From assembly GCA_001584585.1 (NCBI GenBank), contig LSYV01000052.1:378252-406207 (forward strand): 27,956 bases of DNA, in the 5' to 3' direction. The notes under the pieces were generated by a model that was not told the origin of the DNA, searched no databases, and saw only the letters and a list, made by a program, of their open reading frames with translations. Below, one piece after another: positions 18,293 through 27,956 of this stretch. Positions within the stretch are counted from its first letter, which is position 1, and every line of letters starts with the position of its first letter. This DNA comes from Gonium pectorale (lineage: Eukaryota > Chlorophyta > Chlorophyceae > Chlamydomonadales > Volvocaceae). The position numbers and the translations under genes were made by a program.

Positions 18293-21200
18293 ATGATGCT
18301 TCTTCTTGGAGCCCTGCTGCTGCTTTTAGGAGGGCAACCGACGTGCGCGAACGATACTCCCACGAATGTTAGCTTGCCGGACCTGGCGAACTCCTTTTGG
18401 ACGCCTAATGGTGCGAGGGAGCGACTGGGGCTGTGTTACTCACCCTCAGGCCGACCATGGTTTTGCCCGTGCTGGTACCCTCCTGCTGCCGCCAGGCCTA
18501 AAGCTGCCTAGCAAGGAGCTGGTGGATGCAGTGAACAAGGCCAAGCTCCCCGTCCTGGTGCGTTCTGACGGGGGATCGGCCTCACGGCGGAATCCAGCGC
18601 GCCGGCGCCCGTTGGATGGCGCAGGCGCAGCGCATGCCTGCCCCTGTCCCCCACGAAGCCGTCCGCGGCGAAGCCATAGCCTGGCATGTCTGGTAGCGTC
18701 AGCGGCGGTGGGTTTTGGGTGCGGTCCACGCAGCCGTTACCCCTTGCCGTGCGGCGCCTGCGCCTGCGGGAGGGTGGCTGGCTCGGCTTTGCGCGCGGCT
18801 GCGCTCCGGGGTTTGCAGGGGCAATCCACTCAAGAGGATGGGGTTGTGCACAAGGCACCAGCGCAACCGCAGTAACTTGACGCCCAACGTGTGGTAGGGA
18901 CGCCGGGTAGGGGCGCCGGGTAGGGACGCCGGGTAGGGGCGCGGGATTAAACCCGACGACTCGGCCTACACCAACCCAGGCGCCGTCCGTGAGCGCTCCA
19001 TGCCCTCGGGCTCAAGCATGGCTGGCTGCGGCTGTGGCCATGAAGGCGCGGGCGGGGTGGCTACTGGGCTGGGCAGGCATCGGCGGCCGTTGAGAGCGGC
19101 GCAATGTCAGTCTGCCTTGTATGCACGCTCCTCGGCTGGCTCACAGTGTGTGTGGGGGGGGGTGAAGGGAAAGGGGGGAGAGAAGCGTGCGTGAGTGCGT
19201 GCGTGGGTGCGGGGGTGCCCGGACGGGGCCCATCATGCCATGTGGCTGGCGGGGCCGTTGTGGGCCGCGGCAGGTGACGGGCTTGTCGCCCCTAGCACGC
19301 TGCCCGGGGCGTGCTGCGGACGGCCGTACGCCTTCCTGGCGCAAGGGAGCGCGTGAGGCGGGTGCTGCATGGCTCCCCTCTAGGCACGTGGTGGCTCGGC
19401 GCCCCATGCGCCGGATGCCGCCACTGCACCAGCCAGTTGGAGTCATTGCCCTCCCCCGGGTCATTCCCAACGAGCCCAATGCGCTCATACCCATGCCAAC
19501 TACCAGTGCCTTGCGCCGCCCCATCCCCGCCCGGCCGCCGTGTGCCCCGCTGCAGGACTCCCTGGGCCACAAGCGGCAGATTGTGCTCATGTCCATAGCC
19601 AGCGAGTTTGCGTTCCAGAAGATGTTCGACGTCTTCCTGACCAGCCTGGCGAACATAACCTTTGCGCGGCCGGACGGGTGAGCTCTAGCACGCCGCGGGT
19701 GGAGGCGGAGGGTGGGGGGCCCTGGTGGGGGGCTCTGGTGGGGGCGGCGAGCGCGTGCAGTGGTGGGGCCGATCCGTGGACAGGAGTGGGTAGCTGCCTG
19801 CCAAAGAATGGAAGCCGTTATTACACCACCGGAGGAGTAGGGGTCGCTGGTAGGGAAGGAGAGCGGATGCTCGTGGCTCGCAACACAGCACACAGCGACT
19901 CCGTGACCCATTGTGAGCAAATGCCGCTGAATGTCCCTTCCTTCCCATTGCATCACCATCATAGTCGCCTGCCTAGGTGGAATGTTTTGTCAGGCAAGGG
20001 ACTGGCGGCGGATCTGCGCTCTGCTTGCGGCTGGTATGCCCACTCCCGCTCCTTGCTGTGTGATGCCACCGTACAGGAGTCAGGACAACCTGGCGAAGCA
20101 CCTGGTCATCAACGTCATGGTGGGCCGGAGGGGCTTGGGCATGAGGGGCGGGGCTGTTCTGGTTCAGGTACACAGGGCGTTGTTAGTGCGGGTAGCGATG
20201 GGCGATGGCCCCTACACGTTGCCTGGAGGCACGGGTGGCACAGGGCGGCGCCCCTAGGGGCCCGGCAGGCGGGCGGGGCACGGGCGGCCTGCAGCACTCC
20301 AGCACTGAGCCAACTCAAGGACGGCCAAGTGCCTCGAGGTACCTCGGATCGCACGCGATCACCCCTCTCGCCGAGGACGCCGCAGCCGCACAGCAGTTTC
20401 GCAACCAGCCACTTTGTACCGATGCGCAACAGCGCCGACCGCCAACCGCTGAGGCAGGCGTGCAAGGCCGCAAACATGGCCCAGCCCGACCGGGCCGAGA
20501 GCCGGGCGCGGACGGCCGGCGCCGCAGTGCACGAGCTGCAAACGCTCGCTGCGGGCAGCTGCTATCGGTGGCCGTGGCGCAGCGCTGCTGACTCGCGCCG
20601 CTCCGGCCCGTGCGGCTCCGGTGCGGCTCCATCACTGTCCCGCCCATGGGGTGATGCGGCGCTGGGCCCATCCCCTGGGACTCCACGCTTCCCCTTTTGG
20701 CCCAACCACCTAGCCTGTCGTTGAGACAATGCCGCTTTCCACCTTTCCCGTCTGCGCTCGGCTCCGCCGCTTCAGACCATGGGCACCAACGATCGCTGCC
20801 GCGACATCGCCGGCAAGTACGGCTCCATCTGCGTCTCCTTCGCCAACCCCTCCTTCACCATGGGCAACTTCCACGTCTTCTCCAACGACTTTTACGGCAT
20901 CGGTTAGTCGGTTTGTTGGACAGTCAGTTGCCTCGCAACTTGACTGTGTTACGGTTGGGGCGGGGCCGGGCAGAGAAGGCGCACCCGTGGATGTGCGCAG
21001 GGCTGTTCAGTGAGGGTCACGCATCCCACAATGGCTACCACTCGCTCCGACTTCCGAGTGCTCTCGGTCGTACTGGCTGCGCTCCCAGTCCCCACCCTTG
21101 CCCTCCCCTGCTCACGCCACGTACGCGCAACCCCAAAACAGGCTTCACCAAGACCGCCACCATCCTGGACGGCCTCACATTGGGGGTGGATGTCCTGTTC

Positions 21201-23527
21201 CTGGACGCGGGTGAGTACGACCCCTCGGCGCATACGGCATACATTAATGTATCGAACGAGGGCGTTCGATTGACGCGTGTCAGGTCGGGCTATCCGTCTA
21301 TCCGGGCTATGCGGTCAGCCACGTGTGGCCGCAAACATAGCCCCGGCAAGAGGCGGTATTGACGACCGCCAGAGGACCTCTCACCCTCTCTCCCTGAACC
21401 GTCAAACCCCACGCAATGTCTCCCAACCCTTTTCGCCGTGCCTCCCAATGCCCTCCGTATGCGTTGCCGTACATGTTGTCGTGCCCGCAGATCAGATCAT
21501 GCTCCGGAACCCGCTGCCGTACTTGCTGGCTCGCGAGGCGGACATCCTGGTGTCGGGCGACTGCCACAACCACGAGGACGCCTCGCCCATGGAGCGCCTG
21601 CCGCCCATCAACAACAACATCGGCTTCGTTTACTTCAGGTACAGCGTGCGTGCGGTACGCCGTACGACCACTACTGCAAGAGTGCGGTCGGACGCGATCA
21701 ACAACGCGCCATCACGTCCGGCTGAGGTTGGCCGCAGTCGCTCCCTGCCGTACTTCATATCGAATAACCCGTACATTGCCGTATACTCTGACCCACCAGG
21801 CCGACGGCCATGGTGACGCGGGCGGTGTACAACTGGGCGCTGTGGCTGGCCAACATCGCGCGCAGCGGCGGCAAGCCCTGGGACCAGACGACCTTCGCCG
21901 GCGCCATCGAGTGGGTGTCGGGCGAGGTGACCGTACGGCACCTGTCCATGGCCATGCTGCACTCAGACCTCTTCCCGTACCTGTGCATGGTAGGTGCGGT
22001 GGTGCCGTACGTGGGGGGTACGGGCACGGGGCACGGGAGCTTCACACGCTGCAAGGTTGGACGACTCCACTGCGGGCGGGGCCGGGCAGTGCAGATTTGC
22101 GGAGGATGATGTGGCAGCGGGAGAGCGCGCCGCTGGGGGCACGTTAAGGGATGCGTGCGGGCGGTAGCGTACGGGGTTGAAGCCAGGGGGATGAAGCAGC
22201 CAGGGGGTTGAAGTCAGGGAGTTGAAGCAGCGGACAAGGCGCGGACGGGGCGTACGGCTCGTGAATGGGGCCCTGCCCGGCGGCGCCGGGGGACAGCATT
22301 GTAGAGGAGCGCAACGCTTGCTCAACACAAGAGCGGCTACCAGTCCTGCCTGAGAGGCTGGCGCACGCAGAGACCGCCGTGCAGCTCATTCCACCGTTTG
22401 CCCTGAATGAATCCCATGTTACCCACTGCCCAAGTGTGCGGATATGCGTGTAAATGGGCGTCGTCTCACCGCATGCGACGTCCCCGCATGCCCTGGACGC
22501 GCCTAACACAACTGGCTGTTATGCGGTCGTGACTGCGCGTCGCACGGGGCTCCGTCTTCTCAGCCTTGGTGGTCACCTGCGCATCGGTCCCGCCCGCTCA
22601 CCGCACACGCGCCCCGCACCACCACAGCCCCCAAACGGCCCCTGCGGCTGTGACCACCATGCAGCCTCGCCTCCCCCCGTACGCTCCTTGGGACACCACA
22701 CCTCACCCCCCCCACCCCACACACACACCCTTGGCGGAGCATGCGCACGGAAGCTTCAGACGTCTCGAGTCCACCCTTGGACAGCCGCCTCTGCGGCTAC
22801 GGTCTGCAACAACCACCGATCCGTTCCAAACAGAGCACAAGCGCCCCCTCCTGCACGCTCCTCCCGGCTGACACACGCCTCTTGGTGCCTTTCGACGCCT
22901 TTGCTAGCTACCTTTTAGACCTGTCTTCTGCACTCCGTCACGCATACGTAACACAGCTTGCCTGGACCCCGCGCAGGGCCCCTGCGGCTGCGACCTGCGC
23001 GGCGTGCCGTACTTCCACAACGGCCGGCTGCCCCGCAAGCGAGACGACGGCACGTGCGACCCCGAGCTCATGAAGGAGTGGTACAACTACCACTTCCCGT
23101 GCGCTGGCGACATGAACTTCAAGGCGCAGCTGATGCAGGTGCGCGCTGAGGGATGAGCGGATGCGCAGGACGGGGGTGGAAGCATTCTGAGAGCATGCTG
23201 GGAGCTGGAGGATATGATGAAGGGGTGCGGGCGGCTTTTTGGGCGACATGATTTACAACGATGCAGTCCATGCGCGTGGTAAAGAAAGGAAGAAAGTGGA
23301 GTATGGTGTGTGGGGTATGCGCCGGGCTGGGGTTGAGAAGGGAGGGCTCGGGGACCGCATCAGCAGCTGCTGGTTTACAGCCCTGATGCAAACCGCGTGC
23401 TGGCCATCCTGCAAGCCCCAATCCTGCCTCGCGTACCTGTGTCCCACAGGAGTACACGGAGATGTATCAGAAGGTCATAGGGCCCGTCAACAGCCGGTCG
23501 GCGCCCATGACGGTGCTTGCGTCCTAG
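18293..23527 (+). CDS. Secreted/Golgi nucleotide-diphospho-sugar transferase (GT77-like), 10 exons, about 372 aa
   Basis: Exons: 18293-18410, 18496-18557, 19556-19677, 20077-20119, 20776-20902, 21142-21210, 21491-21638, 21800-21989, 22977-23138, 23450-23527 (TAG). All junctions are GT-AG and in phase, total 1,119 bases. The protein starts MMLLLGALLLLLGGQ, a signal peptide or anchor, followed by a conserved IVLMSIASEFAFQKMFDVFL block. The catalytic region GVDVLFLDADQIMLRNP (DxD at residues 179-181) is completed only after splicing, because the second Asp codon is split between exons 6 and 7. Then come DILVSGDCHNHED, NNNIGFVYFR, GGKPWDQTTF and EWYNYHFPCAGDM. This order matches the nucleotide-diphospho-sugar transferase domain (PF03407), whose plant members add arabinose or xylose to wall glycoproteins or pectin using a metal-bound nucleotide sugar in the Golgi; donor and acceptor here are unknown. 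Exon 2 is uncertain: ending exon 1 at 18367 and starting exon 2 at 18450 also keeps phase and adds GADHGFARAG-type sequence. Confidence 0.87.
18895..18945. repeat. 13-bp tandem repeat, 4 units, in glycosyltransferase intron 2
   Basis: Units TAGGGACGCCGGG and TAGGGGCGCCGGG alternate (A,G,A,G at the sixth base) from 18895. The last unit lacks one C and decays into GGGATTAA. It lies in the 998-base intron between exons 2 and 3 and has no evident role. Confidence 0.9.
22174..22232. repeat. Imperfect GTTGAAG...CAGGG tandem repeat in glycosyltransferase intron 8
   Basis: Four imperfect copies of a unit of about 13-17 bases (TTGAAG or ATGAAG followed by CAGGG or CAGC) stand in a row in the 987-base intron between exons 8 and 9. 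Copies differ in length, so this is a decaying minisatellite. Confidence 0.65.
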
Positions 23528-23839
23528 GCGTCCTAGTCGCTGCGACAGGCGGTGTGTGGACCAGCAGGGTGACCGGCAACGGGGAGGGTCGTCACCCTCC
23601 ATACACACCGCCCATCCTTACGTCTGGCCCGCTGCGCGCCGCCGGGCTTTGGCGCAGGGTCGCGAGCGGGAGCGGTCAGGGAGGGCTGGCCGGCTTATCG
23701 TAGCGTGGGAAGAACATGGGTGAAAGCGCTGTCGCGCCGTCAGTGCCGGGGTTCGTGCCACTTGCTAGGACGTGCGTTGCGTAGCAGCGGGGGATGGTGG
23801 CCGGTGCGGCCAGCTGGCGGCTTGATGTGGCCCCCGCTA

Positions 23840-23844
23840 TGTAA
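23840..23844 (+). promoter_or_regulatory. Candidate TGTAA polyadenylation signal for the glycosyltransferase
   Basis: This is the first TGTAA on the plus strand after the stop codon, 313 bases downstream. Untranslated regions of several hundred bases are normal in volvocine algae. The tandem pair at 24589-24599 is a possible distal alternative. Confidence 0.5.
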
Positions 23845-24588
23845 AAGACCGCCGAGCAGGGCGGTAGGGGGGTTGCTGGGGTACCGGCCCGCCCGGAGCG
23901 TGACTTCCAGGTGCTTGAGAAGCGAGCGGGCCTGGAGCTTAGCGTAGCAAGCAGGTACAGAGAGCGCCAACTCTTTTGAGCGCTTCGCATGTCGCAACAT
24001 GCAGGCGAGTGGGCGCCTGGGCGGTCGGGCAGTGGCGCATCGTACGTGAACCGCAGTACTTGAGTGGATGCGACGCCATCGCACGAGGCGCGACTGGGAA
24101 ACATGCGCTGTTTCTGTTGCCTTTTCTGATGCTTACGGAGAGCGAGGGGGGGCGTATCTCTGCTAGCCTGGCCAGATCGGGGCGTAGGCGGTGGTGGGAA
24201 GGCGGTGGCGGGTCGGGCACAAGCGGCGCAAGTGCTGGCGACAGAGCGGGCGCGTGAGCGGGTGCAGATGTTCTTTCTGGTACGTGATTTCGCAAGCAAC
24301 TCGACGTTCCTCTGCTGTGCGATTGCATGCGTGCGGCACCGAACGGCTATCCAGATCATGCCCGAAGCGGGCCTTTCGTGTCACGCGTACCGGTGCAAGC
24401 AGCCCAGGGAAGCACCCCAGAAGCAGCAGATCGCGCAATGAATCCATGGCTGGTCCCGGCGATTGGCCTGCCGGTACTCACATCCGTGGCACCCTCCGAA
24501 ACGTGCACCTCCCTGCTGCACACAAGCCTGAAGCCGAGTGAACGGACCGTGTGACCACAGATGTCCCACCACAAGGTGGGGGACACCC

Positions 24589-24599
24589 TGTAACTGTAA
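24589..24599 (+). promoter_or_regulatory. Tandem TGTAAC pair, possible distal polyadenylation signal
   Basis: Two TGTAA motifs start six bases apart, directly after a short hairpin with CCCACC/GGTGGG arms. They stand about 1.06 kb past the glycosyltransferase stop. Function is inferred from the motif only. Confidence 0.3.
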
Positions 24600-25029
24600 C
24601 TGCGCACGAATGACGCCCACGGCGGCCCGCCAGCTGCTGTGCTGGTACGGTAGGACTTTTCTCTCGAGTCCTGAGTCGGTCCTTTGCGGTGCTGCTGCTG
24701 CTGCACATACTTCGCCGTGCGCCATCACTGGGGCGCCATGTGCCGGTGCGCTGGTCGAACTGCAGTGCTCCAGGGCGTTGACTGGAACCACGTGGCCGCC
24801 ATGCGTCAGCAGCGCCCCGCTGCCCGCAGCCGTATCAGGCACCGACCGCGCCGTAGCCGTGTGCACCCATGCCGGTATCTGCACCCCTGGCCACTGGGTG
24901 ACTGGACTGGGTCTGTGGGTCACATGCACACGACAAACCGAGCGCACCGCAGCAAGCAGCGTTCGTGCTTGCAGCTCGCACCGCACCTCAGCCACTGTCG
25001 GCCGCAGCCACGAGCAGCCACCTGACACC

Positions 25030-25034
25030 TTACA
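25030..25034 (-). promoter_or_regulatory. Candidate TGTAA polyadenylation signal for TIM16
   Basis: TTACA on the plus strand gives TGTAA on the TIM16 strand, about 815 bases past its stop. I found no closer copy. The distance is long, so confidence is low. Confidence 0.3.
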
Positions 25035-25847
25035 GCTCCGCGACCCGACCGCCGCCAACCGCCGCCAGCACTCTGTGCGAAATACAGCAGCAGTGAGGAG
25101 CGATACCGCCCCTCACTCAGCACCGCCGCGGCGGTGACAGCGCGGCGCTTCGCGCATGCCGCCACGGTCACATGCCTTGCCCTGCCCGGACTGCCGTGGC
25201 CGCCGTGCCTTGCACGCCGACAGCCGAGAGACAAGAAAGCCGCGCTTTCCCCGAGGGTTGTGCACACGGGTGCACAGGGCACAACGGCGCGCCTAGCAAG
25301 TCCACATCGGCGTCGAAGGTAGGAGCCCGCCGCGCATCCACCCCAATTTCCCGTACGCGTCTGCGCGTGTCGTATTTGCCGTACACGTATGATCCTCCAT
25401 ACAGTGTTACCACTGGACAAGCCCAGGGGACCCGTAGCCTCGGTGCCTCGCCGCCTCCATCATCGCATCCAAAGGCCGGCGCGAAGCCGCTCACTAAACA
25501 AGCAAGCTACGCTCCTTGACGCTTTCATTTGCACCCTCCGAGTGCCAGCGAGTCTCCAGCCGCCTTCGCAGTGCGGTCGCGCTGAACCGGCAAGCTCCGC
25601 AGCCTTTCGACGGAAGCCTTTGCAAGCCGTTAGGCAGGAAGTCGCCCCTCCCTGGTCCCGTACGCAACTCCTCCGGGTACCGCACCCCATACCTCAGCAG
25701 CTGCACCTGTGCTCCAACCGCCCCCGGGATCCGGGTCAATGCGCGCCCTCCTCCTGCCCTCCTCCAGCCACGTTCTCCCAGCTCCGGCGCCCGGCCTACT
25801 GCTTCACCTGCTGCTGCATCGCCTCATTTGCGCCTCCCCACCAACGC

Positions 25848-27622
25848 TCACTGCTTGCCCTGCTGCTGCTGGTCAGCCTGCTGCTGCTGTTGCTGCTGCT
25901 GCTGCGCCTCCAACTCCTCGTACAACCCCAGCCGCTTGTACTCGTCCTCGAGGGCCTCCTTGGCGCGGTACACCTGTACGGCACGCACACACACACACGA
26001 TACGGCACAAGTTCACGCCGTGCTGGATCAACGCCGTACCGTGCAGGGCCCCCCTCGTGAGTCCCCGCCGGCGCACCTCGGGGCGTGCGTTGCTGCGCGG
26101 GTGCCGGTGCCAGCACACGTGGCTTGCTCGTGCCCACACCCGCGCCACCCCTTGCACATTCGCCAGCCAAAGCCCGCAAGTTGGGCTCATGCCACACGAA
26201 GCATTTCACACCGGACGGTGCAGGCCTGTCCCGGCGTGCCGTCCCGCGCGCGCCGTCCCGGTACTAACCTTGCTCTGCAGGTAGAAGGACCCGTGCTTCT
26301 CGTTAACGTCAAACAGGTGCTTGAAGCGCTGTGCGGTCGGGCGACGGCGGGTGGGCGAAAGAAGGGGGCAGGTTAGAGGGACGGCTAGAGTTAGTTCGGC
26401 TGTAGGGGGAGAGAAAGGAACAACACGGGTCCGCCGCGGCAAGGCCCATGCGCTCATGACACAAAGGAAGGGGCAGCGCGTCACAGGACGCGGGAAGGGC
26501 AGGGGACGGGTGTCGGCGGCTGCGGGCGGTTACAGCGCCAGCGCGTGCACGTGACCCAATGGACCGCGCGGCTTACGCTCCGCACACACACGCGTGGCTG
26601 GGGAGCAAACCTAGGCGGCGCCGGCACAGCGCGTTGACAGCAGTGCGGACCCTTTCACCCGACCATGCCAAATACACTCCTGTCTCTTTGCACAGCACAC
26701 CGTCCTCCTTCCTGTCTGCTGCACGTGTGATGCACGGCGTTTGAGCGAGTGGGTTGCAGCACGTCCTCGCGCCTCGCCTCGCCCATACGCCCACTGCGGC
26801 CTCCGCCCGCCCTCTCCTCCGCCCGCCCCTCCACTGCCCGCGCACACGCCCGACCAGCTGCGCACCTTGACCACCTCTCCCCAGGGCGCCCCCTGCTCCA
26901 CCCCGAGAACCATCTGCGCCTCCTGCAGCGCCATGGCGCCGGCCTTCTTGGCGGCAGAGCCCGCGGCCTGGAACGCGGAGGGGAAGACCAGCGGGACGGG
27001 GGGACGGGGAAGTCAAGGGGGATGCTGGGGAAGGGGTGGGGGGAAGAAGCGGGGTAGGTCACAATGCCCCATTCGGGAAGGGGGCATGACGGGGCAGAGA
27101 ATAGGTACGGGTGCCGGGGACTGAAGCGAGGACCAGGCCGGGGGCCCAGGAGGGAGCAGCCCGAGGCCCACCACCCGAGCTCAGCCACACAGCGGCAACG
27201 AACGCGCTGCAACGACAGATGCCGCATACGCCGTACCTGGGCCGCTTCGCTGGCGACACCCGACTTCTGGGCGTCTGCAGGGGAGTGAGGCGGGGCCGGG
27301 CCGAATGAGCGAGGGAGGTCATGCAGTGTCCTGGGTGAGGGGCTTCCCGCCCGCACTGCACGGGAGCTCACCCGCTCTGGGGCACCCACTCCTCACGACT
27401 GTACCCATGCACGATTTTGTGCGCCTCTTTTGCCTGCGCCTATCCTACGGTGTAGATTCTTGACCTCGCGGCCCCAAGCCATCCGACATGCCAACGCAAG
27501 CTGCTCTGCCTCAACGGCCCCAACCGCCACTCACTGACGAGCGCCTGGCCCCAGGCCTGCGTGGCGGCGCGGAACACCACCGTGGCCCCCGCCACCAGCA
27601 CCTGAGCGAGCACGCGGGCGGC
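25848..27622 (-). CDS. PAM16: Mitochondrial import inner membrane translocase subunit TIM16 (PAM16/Magmas), start exon missing
   Basis: Five GT-AG exons are visible and in phase: 27622-27535, 27274-27237, 26967-26866, 26328-26269, 25973-25848 (TGA), giving 137 residues. They read AARVLAQVLVAGATVVFRAA (hydrophobic N-terminal membrane/targeting segment), NAQKSGVASEAAQ, a J-like helix block MALQEAQMVLGVEQGAPWG, HLFDVNEKHGSFYLQSK and VYRAKEALEDEYKRL. This is the Tim16 order, including the invariant GSFYLQSK and a degenerate J domain without the HPD triad. In the family TIM16 pairs with the J-protein TIM14/PAM18 at the inner membrane and restrains its stimulation of mtHsp70 in the presequence import motor. 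The frame opens with Ala-Ala after an acceptor at 27623-27624, so the initiator Met lies on an upstream exon, which I could not find before the window edge. The C-terminus carries an unusual Gln-rich tail. Confidence 0.92.
25860..25904 (-). repeat. CAG (polyglutamine) repeat at the TIM16 C-terminus
   Basis: On the gene strand four CAG, one CAA and four CAG codons are followed by GCT GAC and four more CAG, giving nine Gln, Ala-Asp and four Gln just before GKQ-stop. The CAA interruption is of the kind that stabilises such tracts. The repeat lies after the J-like domain and so may tolerate length change. Confidence 0.95.
25983..25998. repeat. Short (AC)n microsatellite in the last TIM16 intron
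   Basis: About seven AC dinucleotides stand about ten bases upstream, in gene orientation, of the 3' splice site of the last TIM16 exon (exon begins 25973). On the gene strand the tract reads TG repeats. Confidence 0.7.
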
Positions 27623-27956
27623 CTGCGGGGGAGCGGGGAGCGGGGAGAGGGGAGGGGGAAGAGCAGGGGGTGCATCTCAACGGGCTGGGCGCCTGCAGCA
27701 TTCGGCGTGCGTGGAAGGGGTATTTGAGCAGCAGGGTGTGGATGTCGACGATCGGGGCGCCTGCATTCGGGGAAGGGGATTCCGCGATGAATGCAGGGGC
27801 AGGCGTTGTGCGCGAAAAGATGCACAGGGGCAACAGAGGCGGGGGCAGCGGGGGGGGGGTGCACAGCGGGGAGGGTGGGTGCATATGCCCGCGGTCCCTC
27901 GCGGTGGAGCGTCGGGAGGCACCCGCCCTCCCCACGCAACCGCGTGCCCCCCCCCC
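27623..27956. other. TIM16 intron or upstream region, window ends in poly-C
   Basis: It should contain the intron upstream of the first visible TIM16 exon. No plus-strand ACCAT (which would mark ATG followed by GT on the gene strand) was found, so the start exon is probably outside the window or not simply ATG followed by GT. The sequence is rich in G runs and stops in a run of ten C, as at a contig break. Confidence 0.5.

Larger units (their letters stand above)
23528..25847. other. Convergent spacer between glycosyltransferase and TIM16
   Basis: The two 3' untranslated regions should lie here. The longest open frame (225 codons, minus, 24381-25058) has no motif and an average-looking, Cys-, Trp- and His-rich composition, and I do not support it as a gene. 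TGTAA motifs on the plus strand occur at 23840 and, as a tandem pair, at 24589 and 24595. Just upstream of the pair is a small hairpin (CCCACC...GGTGGG, near 24565-24580). No RNA gene was recognised. Confidence 0.5.

Noticed and set aside
24381..25058. 225-codon minus-strand open frame in the convergent spacer
   Set aside because: No motif, odd composition rich in Cys, Trp and His, and equally long frames overlap it on the other strand. GC-rich DNA gives such frames by chance.
25389..26060. 223- and 286-codon plus-strand frames at 25389-26376
   Set aside because: They are antisense to TIM16 exons whose homology and splice phases are clear; their poly-Cys and poly-Leu runs are the CAG repeat read in reverse.
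1..27956. A coordinated new biological system made of neighbouring genes
   Set aside because: The recognisable genes (ankyrin relic, SERINC, glycosyltransferase, TIM16) belong to unrelated, known families with ordinary spacing and mixed orientation, so no shared pathway is supported.

Overview
The window looks like nuclear DNA of a volvocine green alga (Chlamydomonas/Volvox/Gonium relatives). The reasons are high GC, strong G/C preference at third codon positions inside exons, many short exons split by GT-AG introns of about 85 to 1,000 bases (about 2.2 kb for one that includes an assembly gap), simple repeats in almost every intron, TGTAA-type polyadenylation signals, and an ankyrin family typical of these algae. 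Nothing prokaryotic is present. Most long open frames are by-products of the base composition, so genes were rebuilt from exon homology and splice sites, with reading phase checked across each junction. Genus and species cannot be told from the sequence.

Layout: 1-6544 is gene-poor. It holds a C-rich (CCCAAA)n tract at the very left edge, one orphan coding-like frame on each strand (1976-2332 minus; 2908-3598 plus), and the relic of a LINE-type retrotransposon endonuclease (4809-5429 minus). An ankyrin-repeat gene relic with in-frame stops and frameshifts lies at 6545-8520 (minus) and carries a perfect 22-bp hairpin near its 3' end. From 9429 to 17247 (minus) is a complete 11-exon SERINC/TDE1 membrane-protein gene of 450 codons. 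Its introns hold two minisatellites: a 13-bp array that supplies the last 3' splice site, and a 29-bp array interrupted by 992 N.

From 18293 to 23527 (plus) is a complete secretory-pathway nucleotide-diphospho-sugar transferase gene (GT77-like, DxD motif rebuilt across a splice junction), about 372 codons in 10 exons. At the right end, 25848-27622 (minus), is the mitochondrial import-motor subunit TIM16/PAM16, missing only its start exon and carrying a glutamine-rich tail.

The three good genes are independent housekeeping or secretory genes, not a pathway cluster. SERINC and the glycosyltransferase are head to head over a 1,045-bp spacer that may hold both promoters. The glycosyltransferase and TIM16 converge over about 2.3 kb. 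No undescribed multi-gene system is supported. The most interesting features are the repeat-derived splice acceptor, the stop-free intronic minisatellites, the ankyrin-relic hairpin and the rebuilt DxD glycosyltransferase.
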